Part shown: positions 46,970 to 59,016 of the stretch, in pieces
Numbering within the stretch: position 1 is the first letter of the stretch
Layout of the letters: each line of letters opens with the position of its first letter
From: Ipomoea triloba
Lineage: Eukaryota; Streptophyta; Magnoliopsida; Solanales; Convolvulaceae
DNA: 64,000 nucleotides
Assembly: GCF_003576645.1 (NCBI RefSeq)
Contig: NC_044925.1
Coordinates: 14,794,384 to 14,858,383 of the forward strand
Direction: 5' to 3'
Notes under the pieces: generated by a model
The model's input: the letters and a program-made list of their open reading frames with translations, nothing else
Database searches by the model: none
Told to the model about the DNA's origin: nothing
Position numbers and translations under genes: made by a program

Positions 46970-49324
46970 GGTGGGGCAGGCCTAATGGGGCGGGCTGGCC
47001 CACTTTGACAGTACTAATTGTAACGGTTATAATGATTAGCATTATTATTGTGATTAATATTAGTATATTACTAGTATTTTTGTTCGTGCGTTGCACGGAA
47101 TGAATTTTGTTATAATGTTTTAAGAATATTTAGATTGATATATAATTATATAAATTATAACATCAATATTATATAGTGCAAATGATGAAAATGGTTGCAT
47201 CGATTTTGTTTTCTAATGTTATCCTTACTTGAATTTAAGCAAATGATTGCTCAATTACCCGTGCGATGCATGGATAAATATTTTAAATTATATATTTAGA
47301 TAATAAAATTAAATTAAGTTTCTCACTCTATTTTACTCTTATTAAATTAAATAAATTAGTAGCTACAACAAAAAATGATATATATGTATTTCTTTAATTT
47401 AGAATTATGTGTCTATAATACCTTTATTTGAAAAAATTATTCATTATCAAAAAATTAAATTAAATAAGATAAATAATTCTATTAGTTATATTGTCTTTAT
47501 TTTCTCTCATGCAAAGATTTTTTACATATTCAAATTTATCAATTGATATTCATTACCTTGTCCATTATCTTATTTTTACAATATCTTGTAATTAAATTCA
47601 AAGTTATAGTACAAAATAATGTTATATATTTATTTACCAAGTATTTTATTAATAATATGAAAAAAAAATTTAAAATAATTTGAAGCTAATTATATTAACT
47701 ACTTGGGGATTGGTTGACAAAGAGAGTACTCAAATAATAACCCAACAAATTGAAGCGGAATCACTCTATTTTACTCTTATTGAATTAAATAAATTAGTAG
47801 TTACACCAAAAAATGATACATATGTATTTCTTTAATACCATGAAAAGAATAAAAAAGAATAGTTTGAAACTAATCATATTAACTACTTTGGGGGATTTGT
47901 TGACAATGAAAGTACTCAAATAATCCATTACCCAGCAAATTGAAGCGAGAAACTACCTTTTAATATCTTTATAATACATAATATTTTAAATTTTTAAATT
48001 TTTATTAATTAATTTAATCTTTTTTCTTAAACTAGGGATTTCTTTATCCACAATAACTCATTCAACAGTAATGGTTGAACCAAATGAACGCTATGCATAG
48101 TCCACATATATTGTATACATGTCATTTAATATAGATACATGTAAAAGATAATCATTACTATTATTTTAGTCATCTAAGTAAATAAATAAATAAATACAAT
48201 AAATAAATGAATAAATAGAAAGTCCAATGAAATAAACCAAATATATATATACTAGTTTTTCACGCGCATTGCACGAATGAGATAATGCCCAATGTTTATT
48301 ATTAAATAAGTATTTCAAAGTATATCCAATGTTAAATTATATAGGAGATCGATGTTCATGCATATGTAATTGAATGTTAAATTTGTTTATTTAAACCGGT
48401 AATTCAAAGTTTATGAATGCAAGATAATATATGAGAGATTGATTATAATTGTCGCTAAAATAAATGTTTGCAATTTTGTAAAAATGCTAATATAAATATT
48501 TAGTCTAAAAATAATAGTATAAATAAATACTACTTTTCCGTTTGAATTTCTCTAAGCCATTTTAATTCTCTTTTGGGTAGCATTGTCATTTTTTTTTATC
48601 TTCAGTACCTTTTTTTAATTTATTTATTGATATTTGATAATGTGTCATGTGCAATTGAGTTATTGTAATTTATTTATAGCGTAAAAAGTTGTGGATTTGT
48701 CTCTTTGTGTATGTATATGTGGCTGAGATCTTAGTTGTACTATAAACTTTTGATCTTGTAATCGCCTATTGATATTTGACAGCGGTAGTTTTTTCACCTA
48801 CATGTTTCATGTGCTGTGAAATGTGTGTCGTACGTTCTCATGTGAAAGTAGTGAACAAAATATTAATATTTATTATATGTGTAGAAGGTTAATGAGTAGT
48901 ACATTTTGTTCTAGTTTTATAACTTGTGTACTTGATAGTAACAACAATAACTTTGCAGGTAGTCCGAATACTGGTGCTGCAATATATCCAGTTTCATCAA
49001 CAGTTTCTACATTAATTTTGCACGTGTTTATTTTGAAGTTCATATTTTTAGAATTAGTATGAATGAGTGTAGTACTTGATTTTGTGTGTGAGTGTGGTTG
49101 TTCTTTTTTTATTTTATTTTATTTTATTTTATTATTGATTTGATATTAATCTTGGGGTTCTCACTGCTGCCTTTTTATCACAATGCATGCAATTAAATAG
49201 TTTGTCACTTTGTGCATAAAAATTTTTAAACAGTGGCTACATCCTATATACCAATTATTTTTGTTGTCAAGATCGATGCTGATTTTTTCTTTAATCCAAA
49301 CAGGTTGATTGTAGAAAATGAAAT
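46970..49324 (+). repeat. 2,355-bp segment, second copy
   Basis: Joined to the first copy by a single N at 46969. It begins inside the hAT end, repeating the last 47 bp of the transposon and its flank. Confidence 0.95.
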
Positions 49325-50009
49325 GAATTGTAAATTTATATTAGTTCTAATATATTTAAAGAATGCACAGTAACTATTTTACATACAAGATTAATGAATG
49401 CTACAATGGTAGCTATTTTTCAAAATTTTTTCTTCTGAATTTGAATGATTGATTCCTGTTGAACCTCATTAATGCCTTTGCCTTTAAATGTTTCCCAACA
49501 ATTCCAACAATGTTGTAGTCTAAGCATTTTTTCGATGCATCAAGTGTGTCACAATGTTCTATTGCATGCCATACATTGACATTTTTAATATTGAGTTTTA
49601 AATCAATTTATTGAGTTATTTGAATGTCTTAGCTTCTTTGTTAACAAATTCTCCCTAAATAGTAAATATGATTGACTTCAAACTGTTTTTTTTTTAAATT
49701 CAATGTTATTAACATAATACTTGGTAAATAAATATATAACATTATTTTTTAGTATAACTTTGATATTTAATTACAAGATAATGTAAAAAGAAAACAATGA
49801 ACAATGTAGTTAATATAATAAATTAATAAATTGGAAGGTAAGGAATCTTTGTATTGTAGAAAATATAGACAATATAACTAATGAAATTATATCTCTTTTT
49901 AAATTTTTTGATAATGAATATATTTTTTTGAATAAAGACATTGTAGACATCGAATTATAAATTAAAGAAATGCATATGTAGTTTTTTTTGTTGTAACTAC
50001 TAATTTATT
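49325..50009. other. AT-rich Helitron-derived sequence
   Basis: No gene. The last 50 bp (TGTTGTAACTACTAATTTATT) match 18935-18965 and form the left flank of the nested Helitron. Confidence 0.5.
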
Positions 50010-51552
50010 TCTACTATACTAATAAGAGCCAAAAAGAGTTAGGCCTAAAATGGGTAGAAAAAATGGCGGTCAAATTATTTAATTAAATGGATGGTTCAGA
50101 TGAATTATTTAATCAAACAGATGGTTAAGATAATTCAGATTAATATTATTAATAGAGATTACCTAATTTAACATTACTTTTATGATTATCCATTAAGTTT
50201 TCCGTTAAATATTCTCTTCTCCGTTAGTATTCCGTTAACTTTTAACTTACCCATTAATTTCTATAAGAAAGGTCTTAGGTTTGAACCTCATCTCAATCAA
50301 ATTTGACATAATTAAGTTTCTCACTCTATTTTACTCTTATTAAATTAAATAAATTAGTAGCTACAACAAAAAATGATATATATGTATTTCTTTAATTTAG
50401 AATTATGTGTCTATAATACCTTTATTTGAAAAAATTATTCATTATCAAAAAATTAAATTAAATAAGAGAAATAATTATATTAGTTATATTGTCTTTATTT
50501 TCTCTCATGCAAATATTTTTTACATATTCAAATTTATCAATTGATATTCATTACATTGTCCATTATCTTATTTTTTACAATATCTTGTAATTAAATTCAA
50601 AGTTATAGTACAAAATAATGTTATATATTTATTTACCAAGTATTTTATTAATAATATGAAAAAAAAATTTAAAATAATTTGAAGCTAATTATATTAACTA
50701 TTTGGGGATTGGTTGACAAAGAGAGTACTCAAATAATAACCCAACAAATTGAAGCGGAATCACTCTATTTTACTCTTATTGAATTAAATAAATTAGTAGT
50801 TACACCAAAAAATGATACATATGTATTTCTTTAATACCATGAAAAAAATAAAAAAGAATAGTTTGAAACCAATCATATTAACTACTTTGATGGATTTGTT
50901 GACAATGAAAGTACTCAAATAATCCATTACCCAGCAAATTGAAGCGAGAAACTACCTTTTAATATCTTTATAATACATAATATTTTAAATTTTTAAATTT
51001 TTATTAATTAATTTAATCTTTTTTCTTAAACTAGGGATTTTTTTATCCACAATAACTCATTCAACAGTAATGGTTGAACCAAATGAACGCCAAGCAAAAC
51101 ACCTAAAGGAAAGCCCATAGCTCTTATATCATAATCTCATTGCTATGCTACCAACAATATCCGAATTGCAAATAACACACTACCAACAAAAAGGAAAAGA
51201 ACAAATAGTAAAGATGAAGATAATGACAATGTTACTCAAAAGATAATTAAGAACACTTAGAAAAATTCAAATTAAAAGTAGTATTTATTTAGACTATCAT
51301 TTTTAGACCAAATATTTAGACTATCGATTTTACAAGGTTGCAAACATTTATTTTAGTAATAATTATAATGAATTTTATATATTATCTTGGATTCATATAC
51401 TTTGAGTTAGATATTTAAATAAAAAAATTCGACATTCCATTACCCATGTATAAACTTCTCCTATATAATCTTGCATTGATATACTTTCAAATATTTATTT
51501 AAATATAAACATTGGGCATTAACTCATTCACGCAATGCGCGTATAAAACTAG
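50010..51552 (+). mobile_element. Non-autonomous Helitron nested in an older Helitron
   Basis: Starts TCTACTATACTAATAAGAGC and ends with the hairpin region TTCACGCAATGCGCG, TATAAAA, CTAG (51549-51552). Flanks join to ...CTAATTTATT|TAATTTAATAAG, which matches the uninterrupted sequence at 18950-18972. 1,543 bp with no coding capacity; about 780 bp of the interior (50309-51090) match 44968-45716. Confidence 0.75.
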
Positions 51553-51893
51553 TAATTTAATAAGAGTAATAGAGTGCAGTACTCACTTTTGAATAATATA
51601 CTCTAATATATTCGTAGTATATGTTCAACAATTATGCAAACTTTGATTGGGATGAGGTTCGAACCTAAGACATTACTTATAGAAATTAATGGGTAAGTTA
51701 AAACTTAACGGAATATTAATGGAAAAGAGAATATTTAATGGAAATTTAACGGACAATCATATAATTAAGGATAAATTAGGGAAATCTAAAGGAAACATAT
51801 AAATTTAAACAATTTGAACCATCCATTTGATTTAATAATTTGACCACCATTTTTCTACCCATTATAGGCCTAACTTTCTTTGGCTCTTATTAG
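51553..51893 (-). mobile_element. Older Helitron remnant, minus orientation
   Basis: It matches 18960-19460, including AACAATTATGC, GATGAGGTTCGAACCTAAG and the 5'-terminal GGCCTAACTTTCTTTGGCTC on the minus strand. The exact start is overwritten by a GT/AT repeat. Confidence 0.65.
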
Positions 51894-51895
51894 TC

Positions 51896-51960
<65 letters not shown>
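51894..51960. repeat. (GT)n(AT)n microsatellite
   Basis: About 13 GT units followed by about 20 AT units. Confidence 0.95.
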
Positions 51961-51961
<1 letters not shown>

Positions 51962-52206
51962 TACAGCAGCTCATTAAAATTGTTTTCAACAAAAAAAAAA
52001 AAACAAAGCAAAAATTATCTCAATCTTTTAACCCTAACACTCCGTACAATCGAATCAATCATACCCTAATTGTCTAAGCAGTACTTTAGGCATTTTTTTC
52101 ATTCAGTAAAACGAAAGTAAGAACCATTATGGGTAGAGTTTTAATTATGTGGCTGAAAAAAGCAAGAGATACAATGAAAAATAATGAATTATGGTAGGCA
52201 AAAATT

Positions 52207-52643
52207 TGTGTGAGACCGTCTCACCATTAGACGGGTCGGGTCGGGTCGGGTCAAGATGCAAATGTAACACTTATATGCACAAATGCCATACTTATATGCT
52301 CAAATGTAATACTAATCAGGAATAAAATTTTTGTTACTTATTAGGGTAAATGTAATACTTTTAAGGGAAAATACAATACTTTTACATTTCAATTTAAAAG
52401 TATTACATTTTTCCTCAAAAGTATTATATTTACCCTTATAAGTGAGAGTCACTTGTCAACATTACTTATTATGAAAAATGTATTACTTTTTCTCTTATAA
52501 GTAACAAAAATTGTATTTTTTATTAGTGTTATATTTGAGCATATAAGTGTGAGATTTGCACATATAAGTATGACATTTGCATGGTACTTTGACCCGACCC
52601 GACCCGTCTCACGAATTAGGATCCGTGAGACGATCTCACACAA
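52207..52643. mobile_element. Foldback MITE with GGGTC repeats
   Basis: Ends TTGTGTGAGACCGTCTCACC and GTGAGACGATCTCACACAA are inverted. Inside them GGGTCGGGTCGGGTCGGGTC mirrors GACCCGACCCGACCCG. The arms nearly meet, so it can fold on itself. No gene. Confidence 0.8.
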
Positions 52644-52733
52644 GTATGACCCATTATGGTAAGGTAAAAAAAATCTTGAAATGTAATGATTTATATATTA
52701 GTCTCAAAATCAATTAAATACAACTTATAATAG

Positions 52734-52740
<7 letters not shown>

Positions 52741-52782
<42 letters not shown>
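52741..52782. repeat. (TA)n microsatellite
   Basis: About 20 TA units. Confidence 0.95.
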
Positions 52783-52783
<1 letters not shown>

Positions 52784-53240
52784 TGAATAATTATAGTACA
52801 TTAATGTCGAAAAAATTATTCAATTATTCTTTAGTTATAATTATAATAATATTATACTTTTATATATATTACTTAAATAATTACATGCACGGAAAAAGGG
52901 AATGGGAATTACAATAAATAAAAATTAGGCAATTATATTAATATTTAATTATTAAGTTTAAGTATTTGCACCTAAAAAAAGATAACTATAATTTATTTTG
53001 TGCCAATAATATTATACCTTAAGTATAAAAATATGTATATAGATTATCATAAAATAATCATAAAAATCACATGGGAGTAGGTGATGAGAAATACCATAAT
53101 AATTATTAGGCAATTATTAACACATGTATAATTTATTTTGTACTAAATAAGGTTACAATAAGAGATTTTTGGTTGGTAGTAATTAAGATATGATTTTTAA
53201 TTATAAAGTTAGCATTTGATGATCACTTTAATTATGGAAT
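52783..53240. other. AT-rich intergenic sequence
   Basis: No supportable feature on either strand. Confidence 0.5.
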
Positions 53241-54400
53241 GAAGGGTGTGTTTACAAGGAACTTGCATATTCTGGCTTTTCAAGACTGGTGCTAATGAAC
53301 TTACATGGAGTGTTATCAAGGAGCTTGTAGAGTTTGATTCTGCCATGGCAGACATGGAAGTGATTTCAGAGCAAACCTTTAGAAAAACATCTCACGAAAA
53401 CGCAAAGACAACTACCATGCAAGGTATGTATTGATTCCTTGTATAGTTGCGCTCCGTAATGATTGAAAAAAACCAAGATTAGTATTTGAACGTGATATGT
53501 TACTGGTATATAGTGTGAATAGGAGTGAAAACGGAAAAATGCAGATTCTGGAATTGCTAAAAGATTGAGATTTTACAGATATCTACTAAAAGTTTTTTTT
53601 TTTTTAACATTTATTATTTTGGAATTGCTAAAAGATTGTGATTTTACAATTGCATAGGTAGAACAGTATAAGTCTTCAACATGGTACACGTATTCATTGT
53701 AAATGGAAATTACCAGATTCTTTCATCATTTGGAGACTACTGTATTCACATTGCGTTCTTCGTTACTGTGCGCTCATCTCATACTCCGTAAAGATATTAA
53801 AATCTGCAAGATTAGTATTTGAAACGTAATATGTTGTTGTTAAATAGTGTGAATATGAGTGAAAACGGGCAAAATGAAAACATGTTGATGGTTTTTCTTG
53901 TGTGGCAGCTTGGGGGATTATGTGTGATGTTTCCTTAAATTGTGTTTGAGTACTGAAATATATAGAATTAAAAGCAAACAACGGAATGAGTGAGTTTTTT
54001 TTTTTTGACATTACCTTTATTATTCCATAATTGCTAAAAGATGAACTTGATTAAAGCTTGGGATTTTCATATGGCAGCCATAGGGGTGAGTTTGAGAAGC
54101 CATACTGTGGGTACTATGAAAAAGATGAAATTGATGAGAGGTCGGGGTATGTATTGTTTCCTTGTATAGTTGTGCTCCGTAATGATAATAAAAAAATGCA
54201 ATATTAGTATTTGAAACGTAATATGTTGTTAAATAGTGTGCATTCGTGTGAAAAGGGGGAAAATGAATACATGTTAACGTGCTTTGATTGTGTGCCAGCT
54301 TGGGGTATTATGTGTGCCGTTTCCTTAAATTGTGTTTGACTACTGAAATATATACAATTGAAAGCATACAACGGGATGAATGTGTTTTATTGTTTTTGTT
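53241..54400 (+). pseudogene. Exon-like pieces of an unidentified gene with repeated intron modules
   Basis: An exon-like stretch (53246-53423: ANELTWSVIKELVEFDSAMA and EVISEQTFRKTSHENAKTTT) ends ATGCAAG|GTATGTATTG. A second (about 54077-54147; GVSLRSHTVGTMKKMKLMRG) starts after CATATGGCAG and ends GGTCGG|GTATGTATTG. The sequences after both donors are homologous (CCTTGTATAGTTG, GCTCCGTAATGAT, AGTATTTGAA), and a third related block starts near 53783. The gene was partly duplicated in tandem. I do not recognise the protein. Confidence is in the repeat structure, not in any function. Confidence 0.4.
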
Positions 54401-54439
54401 TTTTTGTGTGCAACAATGAGATATTTAATGATTCACGAA

Positions 54440-55740
54440 GCGTAACCTATTAATCCATTGTTTGTTAATTGATACACGTGATTTTATACCATTATTTGCC
54501 CCATGATCCAGTCAGTTTTGTTGCTTATTTCCTTTACCTTGATACATTTAAGGCTCTTTTGTGTGTTACATTTGATCAATCCTAGTTTATTCACAAATGA
54601 GGAGCAAAGGAAGGATTTTCAACCATATTGGACAAGTTTTCGACATAAGGAATCTACCCAGGGACGGAAAGGAGCAACGGAGCACGAAAGGAGTCAGAAG
54701 AGGACCAGGAGGCCGCCTCACGGCAGTGATGGCGACCATGAGCCCCACCGCGGACAGCAGTTGGCCACGGCACCTCACAGCCCCGATCCCGGCCGTGATG
54801 GTGGCCGTGACCTGGCTGCTGTCTAGTATTTATTTCGCGTTTTTCTGTATTTTGGGTCATTCCGAGCCCTAGTTTAGTTCAGTACAATTTTCCCTTTCTT
54901 TAGAGTTTTCCATAGCATAGAATAGAGCAGATTTACATCCTTGAATTCGGTCGCGAGCTTGGAATCATTATTTTGGATTGGAATTACTCTCAAGAATTGT
55001 TAGTAAAGTTTTCTCTTTTATTCTTTAGATTTGCTACTATGATTTCAGTATTTAATTCTTGCTTTATTTTATTTACTTCAATCATGCGTGAGTAGTTCGT
55101 TTATGGGTTTGGATTAGGGATTTATTGTTAATCTTGATGTTCAAGTTGTGATTATTGCATAAAGGGATTGAATCATTTACCTAGGGTTTATATTGAATTG
55201 GGGATTGCTTTCTACTTGTTATTGATTGATGGCCACAATTAATTGCTAGTTTAGGAGAGGGATTCATTACAATGAAAGTTGGATGGAGACCACGAGCCTT
55301 ACCAATTTCAACCTAATTTTCCTACTATGAGAATAGGGGTAATTTGGGGGCTTACAATGCTTAGGTGCTTAAGACTAGGATTGATGCATCACGAAAGTGG
55401 AGCAATCTTAGCCTAATTCTATTTATTGATTACGAAAGTAACTGAATTGAATTCTTGTGTGCATTGCCCATAAATCCCTAGGTTAGTCATTCTTTCCCTA
55501 ATTCTGAGATTGTTAGAACATCAAGATTACAATATCCCCTAATCTGACCCATTCCTTTATTAATCAGTTAATTCTTTAGCAAATTTATTTCTATCAATTT
55601 CATCATTCAGTTATTAGTTGCTTGGATTCTAGTTAATTTCAATACTCCAGTGCCTAGTTCTCTTAATTCACACAATTCCGTGTCATAGCCCCAATCCTCA
55701 GCGGAACGACATTCTACACCCATATTCACACTCACAATTA
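54440..55740 (+). mobile_element. Diverged Athila/Tat-like LTR remnant
   Basis: It aligns in pattern with the LTR at 20020: GAGAATAGGGG..TTGGGGGCTTA..GCATCACGAAAGTGGAGCAA and, at the end, AATCCTCAGCGGAACGACA. A GC-rich patch at 54650-54800 gives overlapping ORFs on both strands that I do not trust. No primer site follows. Confidence 0.6.
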
Positions 55741-55788
55741 TACTCATCATTAATGGTTTTAATTTTTCCCACATAGTTTGTGTGCAAC

Positions 55789-55923
55789 AATGAGAAATTT
55801 AATGATAAAGAAAGACGGTCACAAGTGCAATTGCTGCGGAGAAAAACCAGCCCGACACGACTTTCGTAACTATCCCCTAAATCCGAAGAACCAAAAGGAG
55901 GAAAATAAGAAGGATAAGGCGTA
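55789..55923 (+). pseudogene. Small Lys-rich ORF piece with CxxC motifs
   Basis: From ATG at 55789 it reads MRNLMIKKDGHKCNCCGEKP, then a HDFRNYPLNPKN stretch and a Lys/Glu-rich tail ending TAA at 55923. The CxCC...H pattern resembles a zinc knuckle. The preceding 27 bp (GTGTGCAACAATGAGAAATT) are a near-copy of 54406-54432, so this may be the continuation of the exon pieces upstream, split by the LTR remnant. Function unknown. Confidence 0.35.
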
Positions 55924-56049
55924 ATATCAAACAAAATGCTTAGCAATATATATCGAATTCATTCATCGGAAGGCATGTTTTGACCACAAATCACCAACAA
56001 TTCATCAATGCTAGCAAAAGAGGTAAAAATAACCAAAGTGGAACGTATT

Positions 56050-56183
56050 GGGCATGACCACGCCTTCCTCACGCGTGGAGGAAGCGTGGACAAAAACCAG
56101 TTTCCATCCACGCCTGCATCCACGCGTGGAGCCAGCGTGGACATAAACCAGTATCCGTCCACGCCACCATCCACGCGTGGAGG
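56050..56183. repeat. CpG-rich minisatellite (CACGCGTGGA)
   Basis: Units of about 48 bp combine CCACGCGTGGA, AGCGTGGACA and AACCAGTATCC. The core CCACGCGTGG is palindromic. The repeat is cut at 56184 by the start of an LTR. Confidence 0.85.
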
Positions 56184-57007
56184 TGTAACCCCCCCCAACC
56201 TATTTCAGTAAAATTAAGGTTCGAAAAATATTTCTTGAGGCTATAACATCCATGAGATGATCTCCAGATGCTTCAAAAGAATTATTATAAGTAAGGACAG
56301 TTAGTAATAAGCTGCGATCGTACGTCCCGGTCACGAACCGTAATAATTTTAGGAACTACTATTCGGACCCGTTTTTCCTAGGAAATGGATTTTTAGGCAT
56401 CATACTATTATTCTTGAATTTCCTATTTAATTAGATTAGCCCATAGCAGCCAAAATTTATTTGTGATCGTACATCGCGAAATTTCGCGGTGTACCGAACC
56501 TAGCCCAATTTTGAGTTCTAGACTGGAATAAATTTTTGGGCTCGAGAATTATTTGAACTAAATTAGTTTCTACCGAGAATTCATCTGATTTAATCCCAAG
56601 CAGTCTAAGTTAAGATATTTTAGATTATTCTATTAATTCTTTTGCTAGATCTTATCCTTAAGAGGTAGACTAGTCAACCCATGGACCAAGACCATAAAAC
56701 CCAATTTTTTTTTTCCCTTTTGGCTTGTGGTGGCCGAAATTCCAAGAGAGAGAGAGAGTGAGATTGTTCATCTTCTTCATCAAAGCTCCAACCTTCCATA
56801 GCCAAGATCTCCACACAAACCTCCAAGATATTCGGTAAAACTCCAATTTTATTTGGTAGATAGCTTTATTTTTCATCCTAGAACATGAATCTAAGTTAAA
56901 ATTTCTTGAAATCTTGTGTTATGTGGTTGATGAAATTTTAGGGTTTTGAGGTAAATTGGGGAAAACCATCTACAAAGACCTCCTACAAGTTTTGGAACCC
57001 ATTTAAG

Positions 57008-57345
57008 GTAAGGAATCCCTTTATTTGGTTGAGGTTGTTGAAACTAGGTAATTGATGATTTGGTTGAATTATTATGAGTGCTAGATGGAACTTTTGCGTA
57101 CATGATGCATGTATAAATATATAATGGTATTATTCATAATATATGTGTGGACAAAATATTGTGTTGGTATGAAGTGGTTGCCAATGTGCCCAAAATATTT
57201 AATTTAAGTATACTAGGTATATTATAAATGGATGTAATGTATGTACATGTAATGTGGTATAGTAAATATATATATGTATATATATATCATGTAATGTGGT
57301 ATAGTAAATATATATATGTATATATATATATATATATGTTTTATG

Positions 57346-57379
<34 letters not shown>

Positions 57380-59016
57380 GTTTTATGTTATATGTATATA
57401 TATATATATGATACTGTATAAGTATACATATATGTATATTAACGTGAAGTGTGTGTGTGTGTAACAAATCCTATGTAATATATATATATGTATTACGTGA
57501 AGTGTGTGTGTGTAATTAATTGTGTAAGTATATATATATATATATATTAACGTGGGTGTGTGTGAGTGTAATACATATATATATGTATATAATTAGGAGT
57601 ATTAATTACATATATATAAAGTATGTATATACATGTAGAATAGTATATAATATATACATACAAATTACACTCGTGTATTGTGTAGGTATATATATATATA
57701 TATATATATATATGAAGGTCGTATATATATGAGTACATATATAGGTATGTATGTATGATTAAAATGTCACCTTTTGTGTGAGGTATATAGTTTGTATAAA
57801 CCATAATTATATATGTTGGTAGTAAGAAGAGCGACACTATATAGTTGGGTAGTACGTGCTTGTAAAGAATAAATAGTTGTTATGTGTTACGTATATGTTG
57901 AAATTGGAAAATGTACATATTATATACATTGAGATGTATGGGTTAAATGTGAGGCTTATGTGACATATATGTGGAGTTAAAAGTGTAGGGTAGTACACTT
58001 GAATTACCTTAGTGATATGATGTTAGTGGATCATTCAAATGCCTTGAAAAGAAAAGGAGAAATTTTGGATTGGGTTGAAAGGAGAATTAATTTTCGAGTA
58101 TTGGGATTTACCCAAGTATGTTCAAACTATTTTCAAAGCAAGAAAGGGGAAAGAATAGGAAAATATTTTCAAACCTTAGCTCTAGTAAAGTTGTGAAGGA
58201 TCTTGTTAACCACGGAATAAAGATGAGCTTAAAGTGCCTATTCCGCATGGTAATTATGTGTATGATCAATCATACGGTGGGCGAAGTCTATTCGCCGAGT
58301 ACTATATCACCCGGAAGGAAAAGGACTCCTACGGGGGTGTGCACACTTAAGTATAGTCACTCTATGTTCGGGTAGGTGTCGTTCTTATGAACCTAGTGAG
58401 GCTAGCTAGGAATCATTCCAACGCTCCTATAAGTCCAGGGGATCAGTATTAGACCGGGCGATGACCACTGAACCCGAGTTCAACGATCCAAGTGGTCAAA
58501 AGTGGAGAAAGGACTCCAAAGGCCTCACACTTTCTATCTAGGACTAAGTGGAATTTCGAAATATGAATGTAGTTACTCCGTAGCTACGGGAAAGAAAGAT
58601 GTGACAAGTAATTAAATACCCAAAGTTTGTGAGTAATCTTACTCTTTGAAAGGTGAAAAATGATGAGACTCTCTTTGTGAGGGAAAGTTTTCTACTAAAA
58701 TGATTACAAGCCAGATGTACGAATTATGTTTATATTACTTGCTAGTATGCTTATCTATTTAAACATTATATTATTGAATATGTGAATGATTACTAAATGA
58801 CCTTGTCAAGAAGGAATGTTACCAACATTATTGAATTCTATTCATGATGTATGCAAGCTGTTGATTATAACTGTTGCAGGTAGAATCTTGCAGATGAGTA
58901 AGGTATAGGGTATCCTAAGTAATCTTTTGCTTTCAAACCTTTACTTAGTTTTAAATAACCCTTGGATATCCTTACTTAGCCGTCGTGCTAACTACACTTC
59001 ACTGTGTTTTTATCAG
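57008..59016 (+). other. Predicted leader intron in the LTR
   Basis: Donor TTTAAG|GTAAGG and acceptor TTTTTATCAG bracket 2,009 bp. A CTAAC branch-like motif lies in ACTTAGCCGTCGTGCTAAC (58974-58992), identical to the copy at 3279-3297. The acceptor is directly before the ATG of the LTR ORF. Confidence 0.5.
57220..57760. repeat. TA/GT compound microsatellite field in LTR
   Basis: Blocks such as ATATATATGTATATATATAT, GTGAAGTGTGTGTGTG and TATTAACGTG repeat. It occupies the same place in the LTR as 4140-4920. Confidence 0.9.

Noticed and set aside
54503..54872. Overlapping 60-107-aa ORFs on both strands
   Set aside because: Open in several frames because of a GC-rich patch in an LTR remnant.
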